64,000 nucleotides of DNA, taken from NCBI RefSeq assembly GCF_024518675.1, contig NZ_JANIGL010000008.1:79432-143431 (forward strand), given 5' to 3'. The DNA comes from Pseudoalteromonas shioyasakiensis. Lineage in GTDB: Bacteria; Pseudomonadota; Gammaproteobacteria; Enterobacterales; Alteromonadaceae. This document shows positions 17,402 to 26,556 of this stretch, piece after piece (the stretch's first letter is position 1; every line of letters begins with the position of its first letter). The notes under the pieces are model-generated. The model was not told the origin of the DNA, ran no database searches, and worked only from the letters and a program-made list of their open reading frames with translations. The translations under genes and the position numbers were made by a program.

Positions 17402-20101
17402 CTAAAACTCTTCCCACTCGTCCGCGGGATCGGCGAAGTTGTTACCTCGAGGCGCACTACGAATATTTTGGCTATGCCCTGTTACTGGCGATTTTATAGC
17501 AGGGGTTGATTCGATCGTTTGAGTCATTTCCTGCTGGCTTAGAGAAAAGAAATTAAGCAACCGGCGCATATCATTTGCTTGCTCCGACATGGATTCACCT
17601 GCGGCTGATGCTTGCTCAACTAATGCAGCATTTTGTTGCGTCATTTCGTCCATTTGCGATATAGCTTTATTAACTTGCTCAATACCGGCACTTTGCTCTT
17701 CAGATGCCTCCGATATATCCGAAATCATCTCCGTCACTTTTTGCACTGAACTTACAATATCTTGCAATGTTGCACCGGACTCATTGACTAATAACGTTCC
17801 ATCTTCCACTTTACCAACACTGTCTCTTATTAACTCTTTAATTTCTTTTGCGGCACCAGCAGAGCGTTGTGCGAGGTTACGTACTTCACCCGCTACAACA
17901 GCAAAACCACGTCCTTGCTCTCCTGCTCGGGCGGCTTCAACAGCAGCATTGAGCGCAAGCAGATTGGTTTGAAATGCGATTTCATCAATAACACTGATAA
18001 TGTCAGCAATTTTCTTACTTGATTCATTTATTGCTGACATACTAACAACCGCGCGGTTAACTACTTCACCGCCTTGTAACGCCTTATCACGCGTTTCTGC
18101 CGCTAAGCCATTAGCGACTTTGGCATTGTCAGCATTTTGCCTAACCGTACTGGTCATTTCTTCCATACTTGAAGCTGTCTCTTCAAGGGATGATGCTTGC
18201 TCTTCTGTACGCTGACTTAAATCAGCATTACCTTGAGATATTTCTTCAGCACCACTGGCAACCATAGTCGCGGAGGAATTAATGCGATTAATCACCTCTG
18301 TTAGCTTGTCAGCGGTTGTATTCGCATCGGTTTTTAATTTATCAAATGAGCCTTGATACTCTTTTTCTATCCGTATAGATAAATCACCGTTAGCCATCGC
18401 AGCAAGCATTTCCCCTGTATCTGCAACAGCTGCATCTACGATGGAGATTAGACTATTGAGCCCTTTTGCTAAGCGTAAAAAGAACCCTTTTTTGTCTTCT
18501 ACTGATACCCGTGTTTGTAAATCGCCCTCTCCAGCTGCAGTGATTAGATCAGCCATTTCTTTTTCAATTGCAACTTCATCAGTACGATCGCCCCATTCCA
18601 CCACAGTACCAATTCTTTCTTGTTCAGGGGTGAAAATTGGGTTCGCTACCAAGCTAAAAGTACGTCCGCCTACTAATATTTCTGTTTTATAGGTGGTTTC
18701 TAACTTAGCTAGCATATTGCGCTGATGCGCAGGGTTTTTATGAAATACATCAATGTTTTGCCCCATCAACTTACTACTATCAAAATTAGGTAAGTCTTTA
18801 CGCAAGTCCGATTCAGCTGCTTGCATCATTCTTACTACAGCTTCATTCATATAAATAATATCGTTACTCGCATCAGCAATCATGGTATTGGTTGCGACGC
18901 GGTCGAGCGCGCGTCGCACCCGTAAGTTTTCTTCCGCTTCAAGCTTTTCTTGTTCTGCTCGATTCACCGCATCCGTAATATCCTGCCACTCAACAATTGT
19001 ACCTAAGCGTTCGCCATCGGTTCCAATCCAAGGGGTCGCAATTAAACTAAATATAAGCCCTGCGAGCCTAAGCTCTGCTTTATAAGGCTCAGTTAACTCA
19101 GCCAATAACTTTCTTTGGTGGTGTGGATTTTTATGAAAATCATCTACGCATGTGCCAATTAATTTAGCGACAGAAAAGTTAGGTAATACGCTTTGCAGTG
19201 CCGTTTCTCTTGCTTGCAACATACGCTGAACTTGATCATTCACATAAACAATTTTAAGGTCATTATCTGCAATCATTACATTCGCTTGGCAAACCATAAG
19301 CGCACTGGATAACTGCGAATTTTTGTGAGCTTCAACTTCAGCATGTTTTTGCTCGGTAATATCTGTCGCGTATTTAATGACTTTATAAGGCTTACCATTG
19401 GCATCAAAAATGGGGTTATAAGAAGCTTGGATCCACACTTCACTGCCATCTTTAGCAATACGCAAGTATTCACCTGAATCAAAATTTCCTTGACCAAGCT
19501 GGCGCCAAAATTCTTTGTATTCACTACTTGCAGCCAACGCTTTAGTAACAAATAAGCGATGGTGCTGACCAACGATTTCATCAAGCTGATAGCCCAAAGT
19601 CTGTAAAAAGTTATCATTAGCCGTAATGATGGTGCCATCAAGCTCAAACTCTATTACCGCTTGAGATTTGCTAATTGCTTCAATTTGCCCCTCAGTTTCA
19701 GCGACATCATTTTTTTGTTTGGTGATATCTGAAGCAAATTTAACAACTTTGATTACATCACCCTGCTCGTTAATAACAGGGTTATAACTTGCTTGGATCC
19801 AGACTTCTTTAGCGTTTTTACCAATGCGTTTAAATTCATCGCTAATGAACTCGCCACTTTTTAAGCGTCGCCAAAACTCTTGGTATTGTGATGATGCTGC
19901 TTCATCAGAGTCTATAAACATACTGTGATGCTGACCTTGAATCTCTTCGAGACGATAATCCATCACAGCTAAAAAGTTGTTATTAGCAGTAATAACAGTG
20001 CCATTTGGCTCAAACTCAATAACAGCTAACGATTTATTCAATGCAGTTAGAACCAAATCACTTTCTGATTTTGCCCGTTGAGAATTACTAAACCACCCCA
20101 T
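17402..20101 (-). CDS. Soluble methyl-accepting chemotaxis protein with four PAS domains
   Basis: No membrane helix is visible, so this receptor is cytoplasmic. Two PAS-PAC units in tandem (about residues 20-135 and 140-260; both contain WIQASYNP) are near-copies of each other. Two further PAS domains (about 265-385 and 395-510; both contain FHKNP and the GTVVEW-type end) form a second duplicated pair. HAMP-like helices follow (about 520-610), then the signalling domain with the hairpin tip IDEIAFQTNLLALNAAVEAA. The C-terminus is EWEEF, matching the NWETF-type tether for CheR/CheB. The start is the ATG at 20101, with AAAGGTG upstream; ATGs or GTGs 2-3 codons earlier overlap that site. Confidence 0.94.
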   Translation of the reverse strand: MGWFSNSQRAKSESDLVLTALNKSLAVIEFEPNGTVITANNNFLAVMDYRLEEIQGQHHSMFIDSDEAASSQYQEFWRRLKSGEFISDEFKRIGKNAKEVWIQASYNPVINEQGDVIKVVKFASDITKQKNDVAETEGQIEAISKSQAVIEFELDGTIITANDNFLQTLGYQLDEIVGQHHRLFVTKALAASSEYKEFWRQLGQGNFDSGEYLRIAKDGSEVWIQASYNPIFDANGKPYKVIKYATDITEQKHAEVEAHKNSQLSSALMVCQANVMIADNDLKIVYVNDQVQRMLQARETALQSVLPNFSVAKLIGTCVDDFHKNPHHQRKLLAELTEPYKAELRLAGLIFSLIATPWIGTDGERLGTIVEWQDITDAVNRAEQEKLEAEENLRVRRALDRVATNTMIADASNDIIYMNEAVVRMMQAAESDLRKDLPNFDSSKLMGQNIDVFHKNPAHQRNMLAKLETTYKTEILVGGRTFSLVANPIFTPEQERIGTVVEWGDRTDEVAIEKEMADLITAAGEGDLQTRVSVEDKKGFFLRLAKGLNSLISIVDAAVADTGEMLAAMANGDLSIRIEKEYQGSFDKLKTDANTTADKLTEVINRINSSATMVASGAEEISQGNADLSQRTEEQASSLEETASSMEEMTSTVRQNADNAKVANGLAAETRDKALQGGEVVNRAVVSMSAINESSKKIADIISVIDEIAFQTNLLALNAAVEAARAGEQGRGFAVVAGEVRNLAQRSAGAAKEIKELIRDSVGKVEDGTLLVNESGATLQDIVSSVQKVTEMISDISEASEEQSAGIEQVNKAISQMDEMTQQNAALVEQASAAGESMSEQANDMRRLLNFFSLSQQEMTQTIESTPAIKSPVTGHSQNIRSAPRGNNFADPADEWEEF

Positions 20102-20147
20102 GTCCATCACCTTTTATATAACTTTTATTAGCTCGATTAATAGATAT

Positions 20148-20633
20148 TCATATATCCATTGCTTTTTTTAGATCAAGTAATGCAACCATCTTTTCGCCCA
20201 CATTCACCAATCCTGCAACAAACTCTGAGTTGTCTGACTCTGTAAATGAAGGCACCACCTTCGCATCTTGCTCCATAATGCTATAAACATCAGACACAGC
20301 ATCTACCGCCATGCCCATAATTTTACTTTGTTGTGCAAACTCAACTTTGACGACAATCACTACTGTTAATGCGTTGTACGCTATACTCGCCAAGCCAAAC
20401 CTAAGCCTTAAATCAATTATAGGAACTATTGTGCCGCGTAAATTTATTACACCTTTAACGTAATCTGGGGCATTTGGAATTTGCGTAATATCTTCCCAGC
20501 TACGGATCTCTTGCACAGTCAAGATATCTACACCGTACTCTTCATCTGCCATAATAAAGGTAAGAAACTGCTTTACCCCCTGTACATTTTCAAGCACCAA
20601 TTTATTATCTAGTTCACTACTTAGTGCGCTCAT
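20148..20633 (-). CDS. cheW: Chemotaxis coupling protein CheW
   Basis: CheW links receptors to CheA. The 161-aa protein is a single CheW domain with the conserved VQEIRSWEDITQIPNAPDYV region, GVINLRGTIVPIIDLRLRFG and the closing LVNVGEKMVALLDL. It overlaps the cheA stop by an ATGA junction and is followed by the receptor gene, so CheA, CheW and the receptor are produced together as a core signalling unit. Confidence 0.96.
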   Translation of the reverse strand: MSALSSELDNKLVLENVQGVKQFLTFIMADEEYGVDILTVQEIRSWEDITQIPNAPDYVKGVINLRGTIVPIIDLRLRFGLASIAYNALTVVIVVKVEFAQQSKIMGMAVDAVSDVYSIMEQDAKVVPSFTESDNSEFVAGLVNVGEKMVALLDLKKAMDI

Positions 20634-22711
20634 GACGCCTCCAAGCTGGCTTGTGATTCAACAATCAACTCTTGACTACCCGGCTTTCTTAAGCCCGATA
20701 GTTTGATCAAACCGCTAATATCTACAATCAGCGATACCCGGCCATCACCTAAAATAGTTGCTCCTGAAACACCATCTACTTTTTGATAATTTGCTTCTAA
20801 GCTTTTAATCACAACCTGCTGCTGCGATAGTAAGTCATCCACTAATAAGCCTACCTTTTGGTTATCACTTTCAACCACCACTAATAAGGTTTTATCGAGT
20901 GTTTCTATGGCATTTTGATGATTAAATATTTTGTATAAACGTAAGATAGGAATGTAATCGTCGCGTAGCCGCAACACGTCTAGGTCTTTACCTACTCGGC
21001 TAACTTTAGTGATATCAATTTGCAGCGATTCCACGATAGAAATTAACGGAATGATATACGTATGTTGTGCAACTTTGACTAATTGACCATCCAATATTGC
21101 CAATGTCAGCGGCAGCCTAATGGTAAAGGTAGAACCAATGCCTGGCGCAGATGACACTTCAACAGAGCCATTTAACGATTGAATATTACGCCGAACAACA
21201 TCCATTCCGACCCCACGTCCAGAAAGGTCACTTACTTCATCCGCGGTAGAGAAACCGGGCATAAAAATGAGCTCGTTAACTTCATTATCTGATAATTCAT
21301 CACTCTCATTAATAAGCCCATTTGAAATGGCTTTTTGTTTTATTTTTTGTGTATTTAAGCCTTGGCCATCATCCATAATTTCAATGACAATATTGCCTCC
21401 TTGGTGAAAGGCATTTAGGGTCACAGTCCCGATAGGGTCTTTGCCTGAGGCAATGCGTTGATCAACGGTTTCTAAACCATGATCTAAAGAGTTTCTGACC
21501 AAATGCACCATAGGATCAGAAATTTTCTCCATGACCGTTTTATCAAGCTCCGTTTGCTCACCAATTAATTTCAGCTCGACTTGTTTGTTTAATTTTTGTG
21601 ATATATCTCTGACTAAACGGGGAAACCGGCTAAACACAAAGCTAATTGGTAACATCCGTATGCGCATGACATTTTCTTGTAAATCTCGTGTATTATGAGC
21701 GAGCTGAGCTAATCCTTCTTGTAGTGATGTTAAAGTCGCTTCAGTCACTTCTTGCTCTCCTAGCTGACTGAGCATTGCTTGGGTTATAACCAGCTCACCA
21801 ACCATATTGATTAATGAATCAACCTTATCGATACCCACTCTAATTGACGTTGACTCTGCAGCAGGTGCTGGCGTCTTGTTCACAGCATTCGTTTTACTTT
21901 TTGCATGCTCAGCCACCACTACTGTTGATGTCTCCGCTGGCGCTATAGCGGGCTCTGCTGCAGTCTCGTCTGCGGCATCATCGCTTTCATCTGAAAATAA
22001 CCCGCCGCACATTGTGATGGTTATATCTGCATCGTCTTCTACCCATTCAAATACTTCAGAAATGGCTTTTTCAGATTTGTCGGTATTTAAGAAAAAACGC
22101 CACGACAAAAAGCAATCATCCACACTGATATCAGTTATGTCGGGAATTTCATTATGAAATGCAATAATCTCTAAATCACCTAACTCGGCTAATTCACTGA
22201 TCATATACAGCGGTTCGTTACCGGTTTTAAATAAGTGGTGATGCGGTTTAAAGTCTATTTGATAGGTATTTACTTCGGCTGCGCTCGAAGTAACGGGGTC
22301 AGCTTGAGTTGAGGGGGTATCATCAAGTTCTAAAATTTTCTCAAACTGTTTTTTAAGCTCAGTTGACTCACTTAAGTCAGGGGTTTGTTCAGCCTGCAAT
22401 GAACTTAACATTGCTCTTAAGCAATCCACTGATTTTAGCAATAAATTTACCAATTCAGTGGTTAAAACGCGCTTGCCCTCACGAACCTCGTCTAGCAGCG
22501 TTTCTAATACATGAGTAAACTCAGCTACAGAGTCAAAGCCAAAAGTGCCACTCCCTCCTTTAATTGAATGTGCAGCACGAAATATGGTGTTGATTGTTTC
22601 TGAATCTTCTTCGCCCGGCACCAAGTTAAGCAGCTCCGCTTCCATGGCATCCAAGCCTTCAAAGCTTTCTTCAAAGAAAACTTCAAAAAACTGACTTAAA
22701 TCTATACTCAT
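20630..22711 (-). CDS. cheA: Chemotaxis histidine kinase CheA
   Basis: The 693-aa kinase has an HPt domain with phospho-accepting His48 (AAHSIKGGSGTFGF). A P2-like response-regulator-binding segment follows (about 150-240), then a low-complexity linker rich in Ala/Glu (about 245-285), a dimerisation domain, a catalytic domain with the N-box NSLDHGLE and G-boxes MDDGQGL / GRGVGMDVV, and a CheW-like C-terminal domain. It phosphorylates CheY and CheB. It lies between cheY and cheW in the operon. Confidence 0.96.
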   Translation of the reverse strand: MSIDLSQFFEVFFEESFEGLDAMEAELLNLVPGEEDSETINTIFRAAHSIKGGSGTFGFDSVAEFTHVLETLLDEVREGKRVLTTELVNLLLKSVDCLRAMLSSLQAEQTPDLSESTELKKQFEKILELDDTPSTQADPVTSSAAEVNTYQIDFKPHHHLFKTGNEPLYMISELAELGDLEIIAFHNEIPDITDISVDDCFLSWRFFLNTDKSEKAISEVFEWVEDDADITITMCGGLFSDESDDAADETAAEPAIAPAETSTVVVAEHAKSKTNAVNKTPAPAAESTSIRVGIDKVDSLINMVGELVITQAMLSQLGEQEVTEATLTSLQEGLAQLAHNTRDLQENVMRIRMLPISFVFSRFPRLVRDISQKLNKQVELKLIGEQTELDKTVMEKISDPMVHLVRNSLDHGLETVDQRIASGKDPIGTVTLNAFHQGGNIVIEIMDDGQGLNTQKIKQKAISNGLINESDELSDNEVNELIFMPGFSTADEVSDLSGRGVGMDVVRRNIQSLNGSVEVSSAPGIGSTFTIRLPLTLAILDGQLVKVAQHTYIIPLISIVESLQIDITKVSRVGKDLDVLRLRDDYIPILRLYKIFNHQNAIETLDKTLLVVVESDNQKVGLLVDDLLSQQQVVIKSLEANYQKVDGVSGATILGDGRVSLIVDISGLIKLSGLRKPGSQELIVESQASLEAS

Positions 22712-22726
22712 GCCCCGCTCCCTAAA

Positions 22727-23089
22727 TTAGCGAATCACTTTTTTTAAAACCGCTAATAACTGCTCAGGATTAAAAGGTTTTACAATCCAGCCCGTTGCCC
22801 CCGCGGCTTTACCTTCTACTTTTTTGTCCATGCCCGACTCTGTAGTCAGCATTAATAAGGGAGTAAACTTATAATTAGGTAACGTGCGCAGCTCTCTAAT
22901 TAAGGTAATACCATCCATAACAGGCATATTTACATCCGAGATCACAGCGTCAAACCCTTGTTGCTTAGCTATATTCAGCGCCTCACTGCCATCCTTTGCT
23001 TCAGTTACATCAAAGCCCGCTTTTTTTAACGTAAAGCCCACCATTTGACGCATCGACGCAGAATCATCCACAGCTAAAATTCTTTTCAT
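22727..23089 (-). CDS. cheY: Chemotaxis response regulator CheY
   Basis: This is a stand-alone receiver domain of 120 aa, with acidic pair VDDS, phospho-acceptor Asp52 in SDVNMPVMDG, Thr in LTTES and Lys in VKPFNPEQL. It would be phosphorylated by the CheA encoded 15 bp downstream. Whether it acts on flagellar motors or on another output is not shown by the sequence; an operon led by a STAS protein suggests a non-standard chemosensory array. Confidence 0.93.
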   Translation of the reverse strand: MKRILAVDDSASMRQMVGFTLKKAGFDVTEAKDGSEALNIAKQQGFDAVISDVNMPVMDGITLIRELRTLPNYKFTPLLMLTTESGMDKKVEGKAAGATGWIVKPFNPEQLLAVLKKVIR

Positions 23090-23098
23090 ATAAACCTC

Positions 23099-23371
23099 TT
23101 AACTTGCATTATCGAGTATTAAATATTCATTTAAACCTAATTGATTGATGGCATTGTTTAGTGGCTCACTTTGCCCAATCCAAATTATTTTGTGGTGAAC
23201 TGAAAGTAAATGCTTCTGTAATGCACACAATAATTGAATAGAAGCGGTATCAGCACGCGATACCTCACTAATGTCTATACAAACATCATCATTCGTACTG
23301 AGTTCATTTAATAAATCTTGATGTAAGGATTCAATTTTAGTGATCGCCAACTCTTCAGGAAGCTTTAACAT
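23099..23371 (-). CDS. STAS-domain protein (anti-sigma-factor-antagonist-like)
   Basis: The 90-aa protein is a single STAS domain with VCIDISEVSRADTASIQLL. In SpoIIAA-like proteins the D-(S/T)-(A/S)-x-hydrophobic turn holds a phosphorylatable Ser or Thr. It is the first gene of the che operon (next start 9 bp downstream), an arrangement seen in chemosensory clusters that carry a STAS-CheY-CheA order. Its partner is unknown; no anti-sigma kinase is encoded here. Confidence 0.85.
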   Translation of the reverse strand: MLKLPEELAITKIESLHQDLLNELSTNDDVCIDISEVSRADTASIQLLCALQKHLLSVHHKIIWIGQSEPLNNAINQLGLNEYLILDNAS

Positions 23372-23477
23372 AAACTAATCACTTTCGTAATTACCTAATT
23401 CATAACAAAAGCTTAGACCGAGTTGTAGAAAATGCCATATATGCATTAAAAAAAGAGGAAATTTGTTTGCGGAAAAC

Positions 23478-23502
23478 AAAAAAGGAGCACAATGCTCCTT
23501 TT
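23478..23502 (-). terminator. Intrinsic terminator of the oxidase assembly operon
   Basis: The stem aaaggagca/tgctccttt (23481-23489 with 23493-23501) has a 3-nt loop and, on the minus strand, is followed by a T-run. It lies 10 bp beyond the sco stop and about 110 bp upstream of the STAS gene, separating the two operons. Confidence 0.75.
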
Positions 23503-23510
23503 ATTGTGGA

Positions 23511-24149
23511 TTATTTATAAAAGTCTGCTACCTGTTTAAACTCTTTGATTAATTGTTTTGCATTAATTAAGGGAACACTGCCTTGTTTAAACTCAGGTTT
23601 AAATATTGCCCTCACAGCCCCACGTGAATCAACCATAGCAACAGACGCACTGTGATCAACAGCGTACTCTTGTTCATCACTGTCACTAATGGCATAAATT
23701 AATCCAAGCTCACGCACCAATGGAAATAAGTCTTTATGCTCACCTGACACTGCTAAAAAATCTGGGTTAAAATAATCAATATAGGCTTTACGTTTATCGG
23801 CTGTATCACGTTTAGGATCCACTGATAAAAACCAAATTTGTAATGGGTATTGCTCATTTAACGCTTTATGTACGGCGTTTAATTTTGCTAGCGTTAATGG
23901 GCAAATATCAGGGCAGCTGGTATAGCCTAAAAACACCAAATTCCATTGTTCAAGAAATGTAGCTTTAGTCACTTTTTTATTATCTTGATCCTCTAACGTA
24001 AAATCACTCAGAGGCTTAGCTTGCTCATACACTAACGCTTCTACATCAGGTTTCGTCGCATCACTGCATGATGCCAATAGCATCACGCTTATTAGCATAA
24101 AAAAACGCTTGCTAAGTGCCACAGTTAAAAACTTCATATAACCAGCCAT
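23511..24149 (-). CDS. SCO1/SenC family copper chaperone lipoprotein
   Basis: SCO proteins deliver copper to the CuA site of cytochrome oxidase subunit II. A lipobox (LLASC, about residue 27) marks membrane anchoring. The copper-binding CxxxC is in TSCPDICPLTL, and the distal His ligand is in VDHSASVAMVD. The protein is 212 aa, with another possible ATG four codons inside. It is the last gene of the cox operon and overlaps ctaB by 16 bp. Confidence 0.93.
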   Translation of the reverse strand: MAGYMKFLTVALSKRFFMLISVMLLASCSDATKPDVEALVYEQAKPLSDFTLEDQDNKKVTKATFLEQWNLVFLGYTSCPDICPLTLAKLNAVHKALNEQYPLQIWFLSVDPKRDTADKRKAYIDYFNPDFLAVSGEHKDLFPLVRELGLIYAISDSDEQEYAVDHSASVAMVDSRGAVRAIFKPEFKQGSVPLINAKQLIKEFKQVADFYK

Positions 24150-25042
24150 TTATCTATAAATAAGGCGACGAAGAGTATCATCAAATGAATAATTGAAAAA
24201 CGAAATAAATCCATGGCAGTATCATCTTTCGGCGCTACTTTTAGCTTAATCGCTTTGTAAATAAACATTGTATTTAATAGTGTAGCAGCGAGTAAATAAA
24301 TTAGCCCTGACATACCAATTAAATAAGGTAATACACACACCAAAGCAAGTAACACAGAGTATGCAATGACACATGTTTTGCAAAAGTCGATACCATGTGT
24401 CACTGGTAACATCGGAATTTTAGCTCGCTCATAATCACTTTTTCGGGCAATAGCTAATGCCCAAAAATGCGGTGGTGTCCAAGTAAATATGATCATTACT
24501 AATAGCCAAGGTGCAGCGGCCATTTGCCCGGTTTCAGATACCCAGCCCAGTAAGGGTGGCATCGCTCCAGCAAGCCCGCCAATGACAATATTTTGCGGTG
24601 TAGCACGCTTTAAAAATGAAGTATAAATAAATGCATAACCCACTAAAGCAAATAAAGTGAGAATTGCTGTAAGCGTGTTAGCCCAAATGACCAACATAGT
24701 AAAACCACTTACGCCAATAACACTGGCAAAACTTAATGCATGAAATTTAGATAAACGCCCTTTTGCTACCGGTCTGTGCCTTGTACGAGCCATTTTACTG
24801 TCAATTTCACTATCAACCACATGATTGATTACCGCCGCGGCTGCCGACAACAAGCCAATACCTAAGAGGCTTATAAACTGCACTCCAATACCACGGCCAA
24901 CATCAGGGGCTAATGCTAATCCGACCCAAGCGGTTAACACCAACATAGCGACTACTTTAAATTTACTAATAGCTAAATAATCTTTAAATAGCTCAGTTAG
25001 TTGGCGAGGTGCATCTTTAGTTATTGTTAATAAATGTGCCAT
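24134..25042 (-). CDS. ctaB: Protoheme IX farnesyltransferase (heme O synthase)
   Basis: This membrane prenyltransferase adds a farnesyl group to heme B to make heme O. The Asp-rich prenyl-diphosphate motif NHVVDSEIDSKMARTRHRP (about residues 72-90) and the later WTPPHFWALAI motif are diagnostic for CyoE/CtaB. At 302 aa with about nine helices it is full length. It precedes sco and follows ctaA, which converts its product to heme A. Confidence 0.96.
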   Translation of the reverse strand: MAHLLTITKDAPRQLTELFKDYLAISKFKVVAMLVLTAWVGLALAPDVGRGIGVQFISLLGIGLLSAAAAVINHVVDSEIDSKMARTRHRPVAKGRLSKFHALSFASVIGVSGFTMLVIWANTLTAILTLFALVGYAFIYTSFLKRATPQNIVIGGLAGAMPPLLGWVSETGQMAAAPWLLVMIIFTWTPPHFWALAIARKSDYERAKIPMLPVTHGIDFCKTCVIAYSVLLALVCVLPYLIGMSGLIYLLAATLLNTMFIYKAIKLKVAPKDDTAMDLFRFSIIHLMILFVALFIDKWLVI

Positions 25043-25051
25043 AACAGCCTC

Positions 25052-26041
25052 CTAGGTACGGGCTTTTAGATAAAAACATAAACGAACAAGGGTAATTAAC
25101 AGTATGGCTGCCATTAAATTATGTGCCAGTGCAATACCCAGAGGAAAGTGCCAATGTACAACTGCCAAACCAAGCGCGATTTGACAAAATAAAGCGACCA
25201 GTACGGATGCGCAGCAATGTTTAATTTTAGCCGAAACTGCCCGACTATAAATACGCCACATAATCAGCGCCAACACAACGCAGGTCACAAGCGCCCACAT
25301 CCGATGCAGTAAGTGAATTGACATTCTAGCTTGTTGCGATAACACGCCATATTCATAGGTACTGTGTTCCAAGGGTAACTGGAATACACTGCTGAAAGAA
25401 AATGGCTGACCATAACTGCAAAGCGGTAAACCATTGCAATGTGGCGCAGCATAATTAGCGGCAAGCCAACCCCCTAATGCGATTTGTAATATCAAAACCA
25501 CTAGAGCAACTAAACTTAGTTTAAACTGATCCCTCGCAGGTGCATCACCACCCGGAATGGGTTTTGCTGTTAAGCGCAAATAAAGTAGCGCCACCAGTGA
25601 TAAAATACTAAAACCGCCGAGCAAGTGCCCCATAACAATTAACGGTTGTAAGTTCATCGTCACCGTCCACATTCCCAAAGCAGCCTGAAACACCACCAGC
25701 ACTAATAACAATAACGGCAATTTTATAGGCATCGTTGGCTGTTTGCGCTTCACAAATGCCACTATGAACAGCGCTAAAATTAGTAATCCTAAGGTGCCAG
25801 CAAAGTAGCGATGAATCATTTCCTTCCACGCTTTTGCCGTTTCAAACATCATGTCAGGGTAAGTTTGCTCCACCAAAGCCAGATCAGCCTCATGCTTTGG
25901 TACAGTTAGAAAACCATAACAGCCAGGCCAATCTGGGCAACCTAACCCGGCATCACTTAAACGGGTATACGCGCCCAACCCCACTACTAAAATTGATAAA
26001 AAGAAGGTTGCTATCACTAAATATTTATAATTTTTATACAT
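25052..26041 (-). CDS. ctaA: Heme A synthase (CtaA/Cox15)
   Basis: This eight-helix membrane enzyme oxidises the C8 methyl of heme O to a formyl group. It opens with the typical VGLGAYTRLSDAGLGCPDWPG and contains the His ligands in EMIHRYFAG and HLLHRMWAL. The paired Cys in APHCNGLPLC match the extracytoplasmic loop of type CtaA proteins. It is in an operon with ctaB, 9 bp upstream of it. Confidence 0.95.
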   Translation of the reverse strand: MYKNYKYLVIATFFLSILVVGLGAYTRLSDAGLGCPDWPGCYGFLTVPKHEADLALVEQTYPDMMFETAKAWKEMIHRYFAGTLGLLILALFIVAFVKRKQPTMPIKLPLLLLVLVVFQAALGMWTVTMNLQPLIVMGHLLGGFSILSLVALLYLRLTAKPIPGGDAPARDQFKLSLVALVVLILQIALGGWLAANYAAPHCNGLPLCSYGQPFSFSSVFQLPLEHSTYEYGVLSQQARMSIHLLHRMWALVTCVVLALIMWRIYSRAVSAKIKHCCASVLVALFCQIALGLAVVHWHFPLGIALAHNLMAAILLITLVRLCFYLKART

Positions 26042-26061
26042 AATCAGCCCCTAAGATCACG

Positions 26062-26556
26062 TTAACTTGAGCGAGAGTAGTTCAGTAGCTTTTTTAAATC
26101 TTTTAATAACCCTTTTTGTACCAGTCGGTTTTGTTGCGGCTCTTGCTGATAGGGATACTGCAAAACCACTAACCCCATATGATCAATTAAATATAAACTA
26201 GCTGGCTCTAGCTCATCTGAGCCAGCTATTTGCCGCCATGTTGACGTTGGTTTTTGCGCCGAGCCTAAAATAACCATATCGACTTTGCCTTGGTTTTTAC
26301 CAAGGGCTACATACAAGTTATCAAGTGCTTGTAACTGTTGTGCACACGCATCCTGACATTGTTGCGGATGATTTAAAGCGATGGTCCACTGTTTGTGCTC
26401 TGAGTTTTGCCAGTTCTTTAATTTTATTTCTGTTGTTAAAAACTCACCATTATTGGTCGAGGCTGAAGGTATCCAATCTAGCTTTAACGCAAGATAAGCC
26501 AAAATTAAAGGCACTAAACAACAGCCAATAAAAACAATCATAGGTTTATTTTTCAT
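26062..26556 (-). CDS. Membrane-anchored protein with CxxxC motif, cytochrome oxidase cluster
   Basis: The 164-aa protein has one N-terminal membrane helix (about residues 5-23) and an extracytoplasmic domain. Within it, HPQQCQDACAQQLQAL places a CxxxC at the start of a helix. A later segment, SLYLIDHMGLVVLQYP, resembles the C-terminal strand pair of SCO/thioredoxin folds. It may therefore be a redox or copper-handling assembly factor, but it is shorter and less conserved than SCO. The ATG at 26556 is preferred (AAGGAA upstream); it overlaps the surf1 end by 11 bp. Its place between surf1 and ctaA supports a role in oxidase assembly. Confidence 0.75.
   Translation of the reverse strand: MKNKPMIVFIGCCLVPLILAYLALKLDWIPSASTNNGEFLTTEIKLKNWQNSEHKQWTIALNHPQQCQDACAQQLQALDNLYVALGKNQGKVDMVILGSAQKPTSTWRQIAGSDELEPASLYLIDHMGLVVLQYPYQQEPQQNRLVQKGLLKDLKKLLNYSRSS

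Noticed and set aside
17589..19085. Several long Ser/Ala-rich frames antisense to the chemoreceptor gene
   Set aside because: They are complement shadows of the receptor's codon usage and have no start signals or family resemblance.
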